Origin: a bacterium
GTDB lineage: Bacteria > Planctomycetota > UBA8108 > UBA1146
Length of the DNA stretch: 43,492 bases
NCBI GenBank assembly: GCA_029976805.1
Contig: JAPOLY010000014.1
Span: forward strand, 1-43,492
Direction of reading: 5' to 3'
Position numbers and translations under genes: made by a program. Positions within the stretch are counted from its first letter, which is position 1, and every line of letters begins with the position of its first letter. Shown here one piece after another: positions 33,215 through 41,822 of this stretch. Below the pieces are notes generated by a model. That model was not told where the DNA came from, ran no database searches, and saw only the letters and a list, made by a program, of their open reading frames with translations.

Positions 33215-34086
33215 ACGCGCGTGAAGTAGGACTTGAAGCATACTTTGAAGACATCAATCGTCACTCACTGCTGACTGCAGAAGAGGAACGCGAGTTGGCC
33301 ATCGAGGTGCAGAAGGGAAATCTGGAAGCCCGTGACCATATGGTCCGCTCCAACCTTCGACTGGTGGTCAGCATTGCAAAGCACTACGTCGAACGAGGAC
33401 TCCCCCTCCTAGACCTGATCGAGGAAGGAAACCTCGGCTTGCTCAAGGCTGTCGAGAGATTCGACCCAGCAGCAGAGTGCCGCTTCAGTACTTATGGTAC
33501 CTGGTGGATCAAGCAGTCCATCAAGCGTGCCCTCATCGACACGGTGAAGTCTGTGCGAATTCCTTCCTACATGGTTGAAACGATTACCAAGTGGAAGAGA
33601 GCTGCTGCAGACCTTGCCATCGAGTTGGGACGCCCACCGATGTTCCATGAGATTGCAGAGCGCATGGAGATCCCTCTGGAGAAGACCGAAATCATCCAGA
33701 ATGCTCTTCACGTTGCAGATTCTGCCAATCAGACCATCTCCATCGAAAACTCATGGACGATTTCCGACATTATCGAGGACCCGTCCCAGACCCAGCCGCA
33801 CACCTCATTGGAGAAGAAGATTCAGATCGACATGATCAAGGATCTGCTGAGCCATCTGGACGAGCGTGAGCGCAAGATTGTCCGCATGCGCTACGGACTC
33901 GACAACGGTGAGCCCATGACCCTCAAGGAGATCGGTCAGCGGATCAAACTTTCCCGCGAGCGAGTTCGTCAGATTGAAAACGACGCCCTTGCACGATTGC
34001 AGGAACTGGTTGCCGAAGGCTTGATCACGAAGCCGGAAATCTACGACGAACAGTTTGACGAACAGTACGAAGAAACCGTCAGCTGA
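33211..34086 (+). CDS. RpoD-family RNA polymerase sigma factor (group 1/2 type, short N-terminus)
   Basis: 291 aa. Region 1.2 (LEAYFEDINRHSLLTAEEERELA) is present, and region 1.1 is missing. Region 2 (DHMVRSNLRLVVSIAKHYVERGLPLLDLIEEGNLGLLKAVERFD...FSTYGTWWIKQSIKRAL) is full. Region 3 (ETITKWKRAAADLAIELGRPP) and region 4 (LDERERKIVRMRYGLDNGEPMTLKEIGQRIKLSRERVRQIENDAL) are intact. The size and lack of region 1.1 fit an alternative group 2 factor (RpoS/SigB-like role) more than the housekeeping RpoD. Start ATG 33211 overlaps the small upstream gene as ATGA. The 3' end is followed by a large hairpin that also covers the apt ribosome site. Confidence 0.94.
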   Translation: MNAREVGLEAYFEDINRHSLLTAEEERELAIEVQKGNLEARDHMVRSNLRLVVSIAKHYVERGLPLLDLIEEGNLGLLKAVERFDPAAECRFSTYGTWWIKQSIKRALIDTVKSVRIPSYMVETITKWKRAAADLAIELGRPPMFHEIAERMEIPLEKTEIIQNALHVADSANQTISIENSWTISDIIEDPSQTQPHTSLEKKIQIDMIKDLLSHLDERERKIVRMRYGLDNGEPMTLKEIGQRIKLSRERVRQIENDALARLQELVAEGLITKPEIYDEQFDEQYEETVS

Positions 34087-34120
34087 AGACTGTCGCTTCC
34101 CCAAAGAACCCTGTTGTTAT

Positions 34121-34179
34121 AAACTCCCGTCCAACACGCTCCTCTCTCCCCCCGAGGAGATTTTGGACGGGAGTTTTTT
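34121..34179 (+). terminator. Long hairpin with T-run between the sigma factor and apt, overlapping the apt ribosome site
   Basis: A perfect 14-bp stem: AAACTCCCGTCCAA (34121-34134) with TTGGACGGGAGTTT (34163-34176). An inner 6-bp stem CTCCTC (34139-34144) with GAGGAG (34154-34159) extends it. T34174-T34179 follow, then ATG at 34180. It has the form of an intrinsic terminator for the sigma-factor transcript. The apt SD (GGGAG, 34169-34173) lies in the right arm. An extended -10 (TGT-TATAAA, 34115-34123) overlaps the left arm. Confidence 0.85.
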
Positions 34180-34725
34180 ATGACCGATTCTCAAGATCCT
34201 GTTCTGGACAGAATCGATTCGCTGATTGCAACAGTTCCTGACTTCCCAAAACCGGGAATTCAGTTCAAGGACATCACTCCCCTGCTCGCCTCTTCAGAAG
34301 TCTTTGCTGAAACGGTGGAACTTCTCGCAGAGAAGAGTCGCCCTCTGGGTGCAGACCTGATTGCAGCGCCAGAGTCACGAGGATTTCTCTTTGGGTTGCC
34401 TGTCGCTCAAGCCCTCGACATCGGTTTCATTCCCATTCGCAAGCCTGGAAAGCTTCCGGGTGAAACGATTTCTGTGGAGTATGAACTGGAATACGGAACT
34501 GACACCGTCGAAATGAGAGCCGGCGCCATCCAACCAGGGCAAAAGGTGTTGCTGATCGATGATGTTCTGGCAACCGGAGGAACCATTGCAGCCTGCGAGA
34601 AGCTGGCCGAAAAACAGGGCGGCGTCGTGATCGGAGCGGGATTCCTCATGGAACTCTCATTCCTCAATGGCAGAAATCTCATCCCCGACTGCGAAGTCTT
34701 CAGTCTATTGGAGATTCAAGATTAA
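34180..34725 (+). CDS. apt: Adenine phosphoribosyltransferase
   Basis: Purine salvage: adenine plus PRPP gives AMP in the cytoplasm. 181 aa, standard size. The PRPP loop VLLIDDVLATGGT is near residues 123-135, with PDFPKPGIQFKDITPLL near 20 and APESRGFLFGLPVAQAL near 62. ATG 34180 begins one base after a T-run, and the SD GGGAG (spacing 6) is inside the long hairpin described at 34121-34179. Translation from a read-through message should therefore be blocked, while a message started from the internal extended -10 would keep the SD free. The end overlaps the downstream TldD-type gene. Confidence 0.95.
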   Translation: MTDSQDPVLDRIDSLIATVPDFPKPGIQFKDITPLLASSEVFAETVELLAEKSRPLGADLIAAPESRGFLFGLPVAQALDIGFIPIRKPGKLPGETISVEYELEYGTDTVEMRAGAIQPGQKVLLIDDVLATGGTIAACEKLAEKQGGVVIGAGFLMELSFLNGRNLIPDCEVFSLLEIQD

Positions 34726-36355
34726 TCCTTCCACCGCCAAAAAACTGATCTTGGTCGCATCTGAAGAATGCCAAAGGGCTGCTCAAAAATTGCGCAAACC
34801 CAGTCTTCCCAAGCTCTTTTACCTCTCATACCTCATTCGTGATCATGAGTTCTTCAACGTAGAGGCCCGCTTCGGCGCCCTTTACAAAGAAGATCACTAC
34901 ACGCGAAGAAACTGTCTCACGGATGCCCACGTAGGATCTTTCCGTAAAGACCAGATCAGTGAAGGTGGCCTCGAGGAAAATTCGAAGGAAGAAGAGTCAT
35001 ACAGCTATCTGGGTTTACCGATTCATGATCGCAAGGAAGCGCTTCGAATCGGTCTCTGGCGTCTGACTGATGCCAAATACCGTGAAGCAGAGGAAGCCTA
35101 CTTCCGACGCAAGGCCCATGAACTGACCTACCTCAACTTGCACCCGGAACTTCATGACTGGGAGAAGCGAAAACCGGTGGTCGACCTCGCCCCCGGTTCA
35201 CTGCCATCCATCGATCGGGAGCATTGGTCCCGTTATGTCGAGAAGGCCAGCGCCACTGCCAGAAACCATCCCGGGATCAAAAACAGTCATGTTTCCCTTC
35301 AGGTCAAACATCAGACACGGCTCTTCGTCAATTCGGATGGCTCACAAATCGCTGAAAGCCAGGCTTTCTGGCAGCTGGAGGCATACCTGTGGCACCTGAG
35401 TGCAAAAGGCGATGGAATCCCGTGGACTATCAGCCACTTCGTCAACGATCCCTCTGAACTCCCTGATCTCAAACAGATCCGCAGAGAGATTCGTTCTGCA
35501 GCTCAACTGTTGGAAAAAGTCGCTGCTGCACCGCGCTTCCACTCTTACTCAGGTCCGGTACTTCTAGACCCCATCCCCGCAGGCCTGCTAATCCATGAAG
35601 CGATGGGACACCGCCTTGAAGGGAACCGCCTTCGCTCAGGTGGAGAAGCCCGCACCTTTGCCGACTCCCTCGGCAAGACAGTTCTTCCCGAGTTTCTGTC
35701 ACTCTCTGACCACCCACAGGATTCACATCTCGAATTGCCGAGTGGCGAATCCCGCTCATTGGTGGGTCATTACCGATTCGATGATGAAGGCACGCCTTCA
35801 GCGACTGCTGACCTGATCTCGGGAGGTCAGTTGAAAGGATTCCTGACCAGCCGGGTTCCCATCGACCGCCGACACTCTTCAAACGGACATGCCCGTTCCA
35901 GTCACCATGAACGGGCGATCAGTCGCATGGGCGTCACCCATCTCGAGTCGGAACACACGGCGACTTCTCGGGAGTTGAAGGCGAAACTCCTCGAAGAGGT
36001 AAAACGACAGAATCTCCCTTACGGCATTCGCATCCTGAATGCATCTTCAGGTGAAACCACAACTGACGCCTACGATTTCCAGGCTTTCCTCGGCGAAATC
36101 AATCTTTCCGCGAGGGTCTTTCCGGATGGCAGGGAAGAACTGATTCGGGGAGTCAACTTTGTCGGAACACCCCTGAATGCTGTGCAAGGAATCATCGCTG
36201 CCGGCGATGATCCTGTGATCGATAATGCCTGGTGTGGAGCCGAAAGCGGCATGGTCCCAGTTTCAACTATCAGCCCGTCCTTGCTGATCCGAAATCTGGA
36301 ACTTCAGAGCAAGGCAGATACGCCTTACACCCAATACTTCTATCCGATGCCGTAA
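34667..36355 (+). CDS. tldD: TldD/PmbA-family metalloprotease
   Basis: 562 aa by the ATG at 34667, but the first 20-30 residues overlap apt in another frame and have no good ribosome site, so the real start may lie near 34723-34751. The catalytic signature HEAMGHRLEGNRLRSGGEA (HExxxH, TldD half) is in the middle of the protein. The end (NFVGTPLNAVQGIIAAGDDPVIDNAWCGAESGMVPVSTISPSLLIRNLEL) is typical of TldD. TldD partners with PmbA/TldE to mature microcins, degrade CcdA or process peptide-derived cofactors. No PmbA gene is adjacent. The N-terminal 170 residues are longer and more charged than usual. Confidence 0.88.
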   Translation: MAEISSPTAKSSVYWRFKINPSTAKKLILVASEECQRAAQKLRKPSLPKLFYLSYLIRDHEFFNVEARFGALYKEDHYTRRNCLTDAHVGSFRKDQISEGGLEENSKEEESYSYLGLPIHDRKEALRIGLWRLTDAKYREAEEAYFRRKAHELTYLNLHPELHDWEKRKPVVDLAPGSLPSIDREHWSRYVEKASATARNHPGIKNSHVSLQVKHQTRLFVNSDGSQIAESQAFWQLEAYLWHLSAKGDGIPWTISHFVNDPSELPDLKQIRREIRSAAQLLEKVAAAPRFHSYSGPVLLDPIPAGLLIHEAMGHRLEGNRLRSGGEARTFADSLGKTVLPEFLSLSDHPQDSHLELPSGESRSLVGHYRFDDEGTPSATADLISGGQLKGFLTSRVPIDRRHSSNGHARSSHHERAISRMGVTHLESEHTATSRELKAKLLEEVKRQNLPYGIRILNASSGETTTDAYDFQAFLGEINLSARVFPDGREELIRGVNFVGTPLNAVQGIIAAGDDPVIDNAWCGAESGMVPVSTISPSLLIRNLELQSKADTPYTQYFYPMP

Positions 36356-36387
36356 ACCCGGATACACCGAGTCTGCTGTTCAGGAAA

Positions 36388-37590
36388 TTACTGAAGCTGG
36401 TCGGCGATTTCCGGAAGCAGTGATCGGGAGATCTGGCTCATCAGTGCCTTGTTGGATCCTTCGCCAACCCGGGTGACAAACAGATCCGCAGCGTGACGGG
36501 CGAGGCCGAACTCATCGAGACAGGCCACTCCCCCACACACTTCCATGGCGTCCTGGACCAACTCGGACGCAACACGACTGCAATCAATTTTGACCTTTGC
36601 AGCCTGCTCCCGATCCAGTGAGCCCTGGTCGTAACGGTGCACTAATTGGATCAACCAGCTGAGATTGCGCTCGAGGGCAAGATCCATTTCCAGAACCACA
36701 TCCTGGACTCGCTGGAAACGACCGATGGCCCCACCAAATTGCTCCCGCTCCTGAACATACTGGCGGGTTTTATCGAGGGCGAATGCGAGCGACCCCAGAG
36801 CAATGGCAGCGACAAAAAGACGACCGCCATTGAGGGTGGTCACCATGACCCGGAAGCCACCATTGACCTCACCCAGAATCTCATCTTCGCTGACCTCGAC
36901 GGCATCGAATGCAATCGACCCGGTGGAGGAAAGGGGCCAGACGGTTTTGCCTTCCATCTCCTGATAAGCCACTCCTGCACGGTCACGGGGAACAATAAAG
37001 CAGGTACTGCGATGACCATTGCGCCCCTCTGGATCGGTCAAGGCGTGAACCACGACGTGGCTGGCCCAGGCAGCATTGGTACTCCAGCACTTTTCACCGC
37101 GAAGTACGTAACCGTTGTCGGTCTTTTCAGCGACGACTTGGGGATTGGCCGCATCGGAACCGCGCCCCGGCTCGGAAAGTCCAAAAGCAAACATGCGCCG
37201 GCCTGCAGCCAAATCTTCCAGGTGCTCCGCTTTCTGATCCGCTGATCCAAAACGCAACAAAGGATTGATGCCCAGTGAAACAGCAGCGCCCGGGGTAATG
37301 GCGACGGAAGGACTCCAATAGGAGAGCGCGAGGCCCGCAAGGATGAGATCGATCATCTCACCGTCTTGCCCCCCATACTCTTCCGGAATCGGCAGCCCAA
37401 AGATGCCCATCTCTCCCAGCTGCTCGATCAAATGATCGGGAACCAACTGTTTGTCCCGTTCCCACTGGAGCAGGTGAGGAGCAACCTCGTTGGCTGCAAA
37501 TCTGGAAATCTGGTCAAAGAGCGAAAATCTCTCTTCATCCACCAGAGGCTTGAGATGTTTATCGAGGCGGTTCACGGCGATTCCATCCAT
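36388..37590 (-). CDS. Acyl-CoA dehydrogenase family flavoprotein
   Basis: 400 aa from ATG 37590; the frame also allows a GTG at 37644. It has N-terminal helical, middle beta and C-terminal helical domains. Landmarks: LPIPEEYGGQDGE, FGLSEPGRGSDAANPQ, GEKCWSTNAAWASHVVV (FAD/substrate part), YVQEREQFGGAIGRFQRVQ and the C-terminal RVGEGSNKALM, in which the Glu is in the catalytic-base position of the usual YEGT motif. It oxidises acyl-CoA esters with FAD, handing electrons to ETF. The chain-length or branched substrate cannot be deduced. It is convergent with the TldD gene and divergent from the eight-heme cytochrome gene, about 156 bp between starts. Confidence 0.9.
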   Translation of the reverse strand: MDGIAVNRLDKHLKPLVDEERFSLFDQISRFAANEVAPHLLQWERDKQLVPDHLIEQLGEMGIFGLPIPEEYGGQDGEMIDLILAGLALSYWSPSVAITPGAAVSLGINPLLRFGSADQKAEHLEDLAAGRRMFAFGLSEPGRGSDAANPQVVAEKTDNGYVLRGEKCWSTNAAWASHVVVHALTDPEGRNGHRSTCFIVPRDRAGVAYQEMEGKTVWPLSSTGSIAFDAVEVSEDEILGEVNGGFRVMVTTLNGGRLFVAAIALGSLAFALDKTRQYVQEREQFGGAIGRFQRVQDVVLEMDLALERNLSWLIQLVHRYDQGSLDREQAAKVKIDCSRVASELVQDAMEVCGGVACLDEFGLARHAADLFVTRVGEGSNKALMSQISRSLLPEIADQLQ

Positions 37591-37746
37591 TTGAAGGGTA
37601 TTCCCGTATCGGGATATGTTGTAACCCAAGACCGGCCTCGCCACAGGAGGTCTTGGTGGGGATTATTGACAATTCAGCAGGAATTGAACCCCTGCCCGCT
37701 TCCTGAAATCCTGCCCACTCTCTTCACCCGGGAGTATCCTGAAGCC

Positions 37747-39957
37747 ATGACGATTCACATTTCTGTCCTGCTTTTGCTCGCGCCATGGATCGGCTTGAAC
37801 CCGAGCGGTGAACCTACGCACGTTGGAAGCCAGACCTGTATGGGATGCCACCAGCAGGAACACTCCTCGTGGCTGACTTCACACCACGCAAAGGCCATGC
37901 TCACACCTGATGAAAAAGATGCGGTGGCATCCTTCAAGGGTGATGAGGTCAAGGCCGCAGGGCTGATCTCCCGCTTCATCGAAATTGCCGGTGTCCCCCA
38001 TGTCGAAGTAGAAGATTCTTCAGGGAAAATCCAAAAACCGGTGAAGTACTTTTTTGGAATCGAACCTTGCCAGCAAGTTCTGATTGAAGCGGAACCGGGC
38101 AAGCTTCAGAGCTATCCCATCGCATGGTCCACTGGAAGTGGTGCAAAACCGGAGGGCTGGTATCCCCTCTTTCCGGGTGAGATTACTCCACCTGGAGATC
38201 CTCTTCACTGGACCGGCTCTCTGAACAACTGGAATCATATGTGTGCTGAGTGCCACTCTACGGGTGTCACCAAAAACTTTGATGCCAGCACCCAGCAATT
38301 CAAGACACGCTATGAGGAGATCGATGTGGCATGTGAAGCATGTCATGGGCCTGGCAGCCACCATCTTGATTGGGCTCAATCGGTGAGAGGATTGTCAAAA
38401 GAAGACGATCAACCACCTCCCCCTCCAAACTTCGGTTTCACATTTTCCCTTTCCAGTGGAAAGCGGGAGTGGATCAGGGCAGAAGGCGAAAAGGTCGCCA
38501 CTCGCAATCCTGAACTTCCTCACTCACTGGAGCAGGAAACCTGTGCCCGGTGTCACTCACGGAGAACCGCTCTCGTGGATGGATCGATTCCGGGAAAAGC
38601 ACTTTCCCAGACTCACCAACTGTCTCTTCTGGAAGAGGGTCTCTACCACGCCGATGGTCAGATTCTTGACGAGGTGTATGTCCACGGATCCTTCCTCCAG
38701 AGCCGCATGCACCAGAAGGGGGTCACCTGTACCGATTGCCATGACCCCCACTCCGGAGAGTTGTATTTGCAGGGAAACGCACTCTGCATCGGCTGCCATG
38801 AACCCGCACGTTACGACAGTCTCTCGCACACCCATCACGCAGCGGATACACCCGGTTCACAGTGCATCGACTGTCATATGGCTTCCCGAATCTACATGGG
38901 TACCGACCGTCGTCATGACCACTCCTTTCGAATTCCCCGACCTGACCTGACTGAAAGCATCGGCACCCCCAACGCCTGCAACGAGTGCCACTACGATGAA
39001 ACAGCCAACTGGGCAGACCTTAAAATCCGCGAATGGTTTCCCAATGGCGTCAGCGGTCAGTTTCATTGGGGGCAAGCACTGCATGCCGTTCGCAACAATA
39101 AAACCAATTCCTCAACTCTGTTGGGACTGGCTCTCGACGATGAAGCATTGCCAGCCATCGCACGTGGGACTCTGCTTTCAGAATATTCCAGACTGAGACA
39201 GGATCCGGAATTACGATCACGGGGTGACCTGCTGAAGATCGTTGAAAATCTGAACTCTTCAGAGCCTCTGGTTCGGCGCGGTGCCTTGCTCGGTCTGCAA
39301 GCGGACCCACCCTATGAACTCGGGTCCTGGATTCTTCAATTCCTGGAGGACCCTGATCGTTCGGTCAGATTGACCGCTGCCCAATATCTTGCAGAGGTCA
39401 TTCTTCAGTGGCCGGAGAGTGCGGAGTCTCCCAAGCCACCCAGTCTCAATAAGGCTCTTCAAGAATACCGCCGCAGTCAGGAGGTTCACTCCGACAGAGC
39501 GGAGGCTCTCGTCAATCTTGCACAATTGGAGGACACCGCAGGAAACCTGAATCGAGCGGAATCGCTTTATCGAAAAGCGCTTCAGAGAGAGCCCCACTTT
39601 GGGCCCGCTTCTGTCAATCTGTCCGACCTTCTCGCCCGTTCCGGAAAACTACAGGACGCCATTCAATTACTGGATTCCGCCATCTCGAAGGTCAGCGACG
39701 ATGCAGGCCTTCATCATGCCCGGGGATTACTGCTGATTCGGTCTGACCGCAGAGAAGAAGGCTTTCAGGCCATCGAAAAAGCCTACTCCCTTTCCCCTGA
39801 ATCCCTGCGCTACGCCTATGTCTATGCCATTGCTCTCCACGACTTCGGAAACACCAAGGAAGCGGTCAAAGTCTTGCAGGACACCCTGAAGAAATGGCCC
39901 AATTCCCCCACAATTCGCCGAATACTGACCGAATATCAGCAATTCGAGCGAAAGTGA
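37747..39957 (+). CDS. Eight-heme secreted cytochrome c with HEAT and TPR repeats
   Basis: 736 aa from ATG 37747. Hydrophobic signal MTIHISVLLLLAPWIGLNP, then eight C-x-x-C-H sites at about residues 31, 166, 196, 266, 328, 347, 373 and 411. Between them are several extra His that could be axial ligands. The heme part belongs to the cytochrome c554/doubled-CXXCH superfamily. Residues about 490-550 form HEAT-like helices (LVRRGALLGLQADPPYELG) and 580-730 form TPRs (ALVNLAQLEDTAGNLNRAESLYRKALQREPHFGPA). This cytochrome-plus-TPR layout is known from many environmental bacteria, often with unknown electron donor. It ends eight bases before the Zur-like box. Probable role: extracytoplasmic electron transfer or reduction of an N/S/metal compound; substrate unknown. 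Confidence 0.9.
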   Translation: MTIHISVLLLLAPWIGLNPSGEPTHVGSQTCMGCHQQEHSSWLTSHHAKAMLTPDEKDAVASFKGDEVKAAGLISRFIEIAGVPHVEVEDSSGKIQKPVKYFFGIEPCQQVLIEAEPGKLQSYPIAWSTGSGAKPEGWYPLFPGEITPPGDPLHWTGSLNNWNHMCAECHSTGVTKNFDASTQQFKTRYEEIDVACEACHGPGSHHLDWAQSVRGLSKEDDQPPPPPNFGFTFSLSSGKREWIRAEGEKVATRNPELPHSLEQETCARCHSRRTALVDGSIPGKALSQTHQLSLLEEGLYHADGQILDEVYVHGSFLQSRMHQKGVTCTDCHDPHSGELYLQGNALCIGCHEPARYDSLSHTHHAADTPGSQCIDCHMASRIYMGTDRRHDHSFRIPRPDLTESIGTPNACNECHYDETANWADLKIREWFPNGVSGQFHWGQALHAVRNNKTNSSTLLGLALDDEALPAIARGTLLSEYSRLRQDPELRSRGDLLKIVENLNSSEPLVRRGALLGLQADPPYELGSWILQFLEDPDRSVRLTAAQYLAEVILQWPESAESPKPPSLNKALQEYRRSQEVHSDRAEALVNLAQLEDTAGNLNRAESLYRKALQREPHFGPASVNLSDLLARSGKLQDAIQLLDSAISKVSDDAGLHHARGLLLIRSDRREEGFQAIEKAYSLSPESLRYAYVYAIALHDFGNTKEAVKVLQDTLKKWPNSPTIRRILTEYQQFERK

Positions 39958-39964
39958 TTGCCAT

Positions 39965-39980
39965 TGATAAACGATTATCA
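39965..39980 (+). promoter_or_regulatory. Zur/Fur-type operator upstream of the zinc-uptake unit
   Basis: TGATAA-ACGA-TTATCA, an inverted repeat with 6-bp arms, resembling the Fur-family box pattern (TGATAAT-N-ATTATCA). It lies 49-64 bp before the first gene of a cluster that encodes a zinc-type ABC importer and a His-rich outer-membrane protein. Zur rather than Fur is inferred from that context. Confidence 0.6.
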
Positions 39981-39994
39981 CTAAGATCCTGAGT

Positions 39995-40011
39995 CCATCA
40001 CTTCGTGATGG
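39995..40011 (+). promoter_or_regulatory. Leader hairpin before the first gene of the zinc unit
   Basis: CCATCAC (39995-40001), loop TTC, GTGATGG (40005-40011), 7 bp perfect, followed 3 nt later by AAAGGG (40015-40020), SD for GTG 40029. The stem covers the alternative GTG/ATG at 40005/40008, which argues for the later start. Confidence 0.5.
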
Positions 40012-40028
40012 GTGAAAGGGTCACCACA

Positions 40029-40424
40029 GTGAAGGTGTTTGCGAATCGATCTGCACAAGGCCGGCTTGAACTGAATGGGTTTCATTTCCCATTCGGGATC
40101 CTGCTGGCTCTGATTGCGACGATTCATTTCACAGTGGCCGCTGAAGTACACCAACTCTCACACTCTCAGATCTTTGCAGCTTCTTCCGCCTGTGGACATG
40201 AGGGTTGTGCCACAGAAAAAGCACCCACAGAAGCACCGGACTCTTCCAGTTCCTCAGACTGTCAGACTTGTGAAGCTTTGGCATCGGCTCATGGCGATCT
40301 GCTGCATGTCCAGATTCTGCCTTCGAGCCCCGTGTACGAAACCTTGCGGGTCCTCACTGACGCGACTCTGGTTGACTTCCGAGTCAAAAAAGAGCGCCCG
40401 GGCAGAAGCCCGCCCTTTAACTGA
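40029..40424 (+). CDS. Small membrane-anchored Cys/His protein, first gene of the zinc unit
   Basis: 131 aa from GTG 40029, with AAAGGG eight bases upstream; GTG 40005 or ATG 40008 would give up to 139 aa. One membrane helix (about 22-40) followed by an exported part with HQLSHSQ, ACGHEGCAT and DCQTCEALASAHGDLLH: at least four Cys and five His in two clusters, suitable for metal binding. The arrangement recalls DUF2946-type proteins found beside metal-uptake genes. It is first after the Zur-like box and is followed, across 160 bp, by the His-rich outer-membrane protein. A zinc-chaperone or sensor role is inference. Confidence 0.68.
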   Translation: MKVFANRSAQGRLELNGFHFPFGILLALIATIHFTVAAEVHQLSHSQIFAASSACGHEGCATEKAPTEAPDSSSSSDCQTCEALASAHGDLLHVQILPSSPVYETLRVLTDATLVDFRVKKERPGRSPPFN

Positions 40425-40546
40425 TTACACCCCTATCTCGGTTTAATTCTGAACAGTCTTGAAACTCCTGAAAAGCTCCAGCCCAACTTTGGATTGGTGT
40501 TCACTTCCGGGTTCCACGACAACACCTCACGATCCCATTCAATCCA

Positions 40547-40568
40547 GCAAAAGCTGAAGTGCTTTTGC
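40547..40568 (+). promoter_or_regulatory. Perfect 8-bp leader hairpin before the outer-membrane protein gene
   Basis: GCAAAAGC (40547-40554), loop TGAAGT, GCTTTTGC (40561-40568), then AGGAG at 40575-40579 and ATG at 40585. No T-run follows. It has the same geometry (8-bp stem, 6-nt loop) as the hairpin at 8446-8467. Confidence 0.55.
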
Positions 40569-40584
40569 AAATACAGGAGAACAC

Positions 40585-41820
40585 ATGAAACAACTTTCAC
40601 TCATCCTTGCGTTGCTGATTTGTATCGGTACGCCGCTCACATCACTGCAAGCCCAGGATGGATCCAGCCGCATCGGCCTTGGGGACTATGGTCAGACCAC
40701 TGTTCTCGATAATCGCTTCAACCCCGCCATCAGTTTCATCGGAGACATGGTTGCCACTTGGAGTGACGATGAAGGCATCGAGGCTGGAGCAGACGGATTC
40801 AAGCTTCGCGGAGCGGAAATCGGTCTCTTCGGAGCCGTCGACAATGCCTATGAGTTCCACGGCATCATCTTCTTCGACGATGAAGATGTCGAACTGGAAG
40901 AAGCCTACGTCATAGCCACCGATTGGCTCACCCCGACCTCCCACATCAAGGCCGGTCGTTTCAACATGGACTTCGGCAAGTTGAGCCCGATTCACGATGC
41001 AGAGCTTCCCATGATGGATAAGCCCTCCGTTCTTCAGGAGTACATTGGCGGAACCCTCAAGGGAACCGGTGCCGAACTTCACTGGTGGTCCCCCCTGGGC
41101 GACACCTCACTCCTGCGTGGCAGCATCGGAATTTTCCAGTCTGCTGACAGCGATGCCCACGTGATCCTCGGCCCTGGAGGTGGACACCACCATCACGAGG
41201 ATGAAGAAGAGGAAGAAGGCCCCCTGCGCGAGGCCGGTGACTTTGCCATCAACGCTCGCCTGAGCACCCTTTTCGACGTTTCCGATTCCGCCACCCTTCA
41301 GTTGGGTGGAAGTCTGATGACCGCACCGGAGCGCGTCTTTGGTGTCGATGAGGATGACATTCAGGACGTCAACAAGTCCGTCATGGGCCTTGACCTGACC
41401 TACGTGGACATGGACGAGTCCAATGGTTCCGGTTTCCGCTTCCAGGCTGAAGCACTCATGAATGATCAGGACGAGGGCGAGCTGGATGAAACCGACCCGC
41501 TGAATCCGGTCTTCAATGTGACCAACACTGAAGCCAGTGGTTTCTACGTCATGGCCGAGAGAGTCATGGATTCCAACAACACCATCGGTTTCTCTTTCAA
41601 CCAGTACGAGCACGCTGAGGACTCTGCTGAGGAGAGCAGTGACTTCGGTGTCTTCTACACCAAGAAGCTCAATGAGTTTAACCGCCTCCGCTTCGAGGTT
41701 CGCTCCTTCAAGGATTTGGTCCTTGAAGAAGACGGTGTCGAAGAATTGGTCGACTTCACTGCAGTTTCCCTGCAGTGGACCGTTCAGCTCGGAAGCCACG
41801 GTCACGGACTGGAGTGGTAA
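40585..41820 (+). CDS. Outer-membrane beta-barrel (porin-like) with a His/acidic metal-binding loop, probable zinc uptake
   Basis: 411 aa. Signal peptide (LSLILALLICIGTPLTSLQA), then alternating beta-strand pattern with aromatic girdles (FKLRGAEIGLFGAVDNAYEFHGIIFFDD, FRFQAEALM, TIGFSFNQYEHAED, FNRLRFEVRSF) and a terminal strand TAVSLQWTVQLG, consistent with a porin-like barrel. Residues 198-211 are GGGHHHHEDEEEEE: four His and seven acidic residues in what should be an extracellular loop, ideal for zinc or another divalent metal. AGGAG is 5 nt before ATG. ZnuA follows two bases after its stop, so it is the outer-membrane entry for the same importer. Likely role: passage of zinc across the outer membrane. 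Confidence 0.82.
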   Translation: MKQLSLILALLICIGTPLTSLQAQDGSSRIGLGDYGQTTVLDNRFNPAISFIGDMVATWSDDEGIEAGADGFKLRGAEIGLFGAVDNAYEFHGIIFFDDEDVELEEAYVIATDWLTPTSHIKAGRFNMDFGKLSPIHDAELPMMDKPSVLQEYIGGTLKGTGAELHWWSPLGDTSLLRGSIGIFQSADSDAHVILGPGGGHHHHEDEEEEEGPLREAGDFAINARLSTLFDVSDSATLQLGGSLMTAPERVFGVDEDDIQDVNKSVMGLDLTYVDMDESNGSGFRFQAEALMNDQDEGELDETDPLNPVFNVTNTEASGFYVMAERVMDSNNTIGFSFNQYEHAEDSAEESSDFGVFYTKKLNEFNRLRFEVRSFKDLVLEEDGVEELVDFTAVSLQWTVQLGSHGHGLEW

Positions 41821-41822
41821 AG

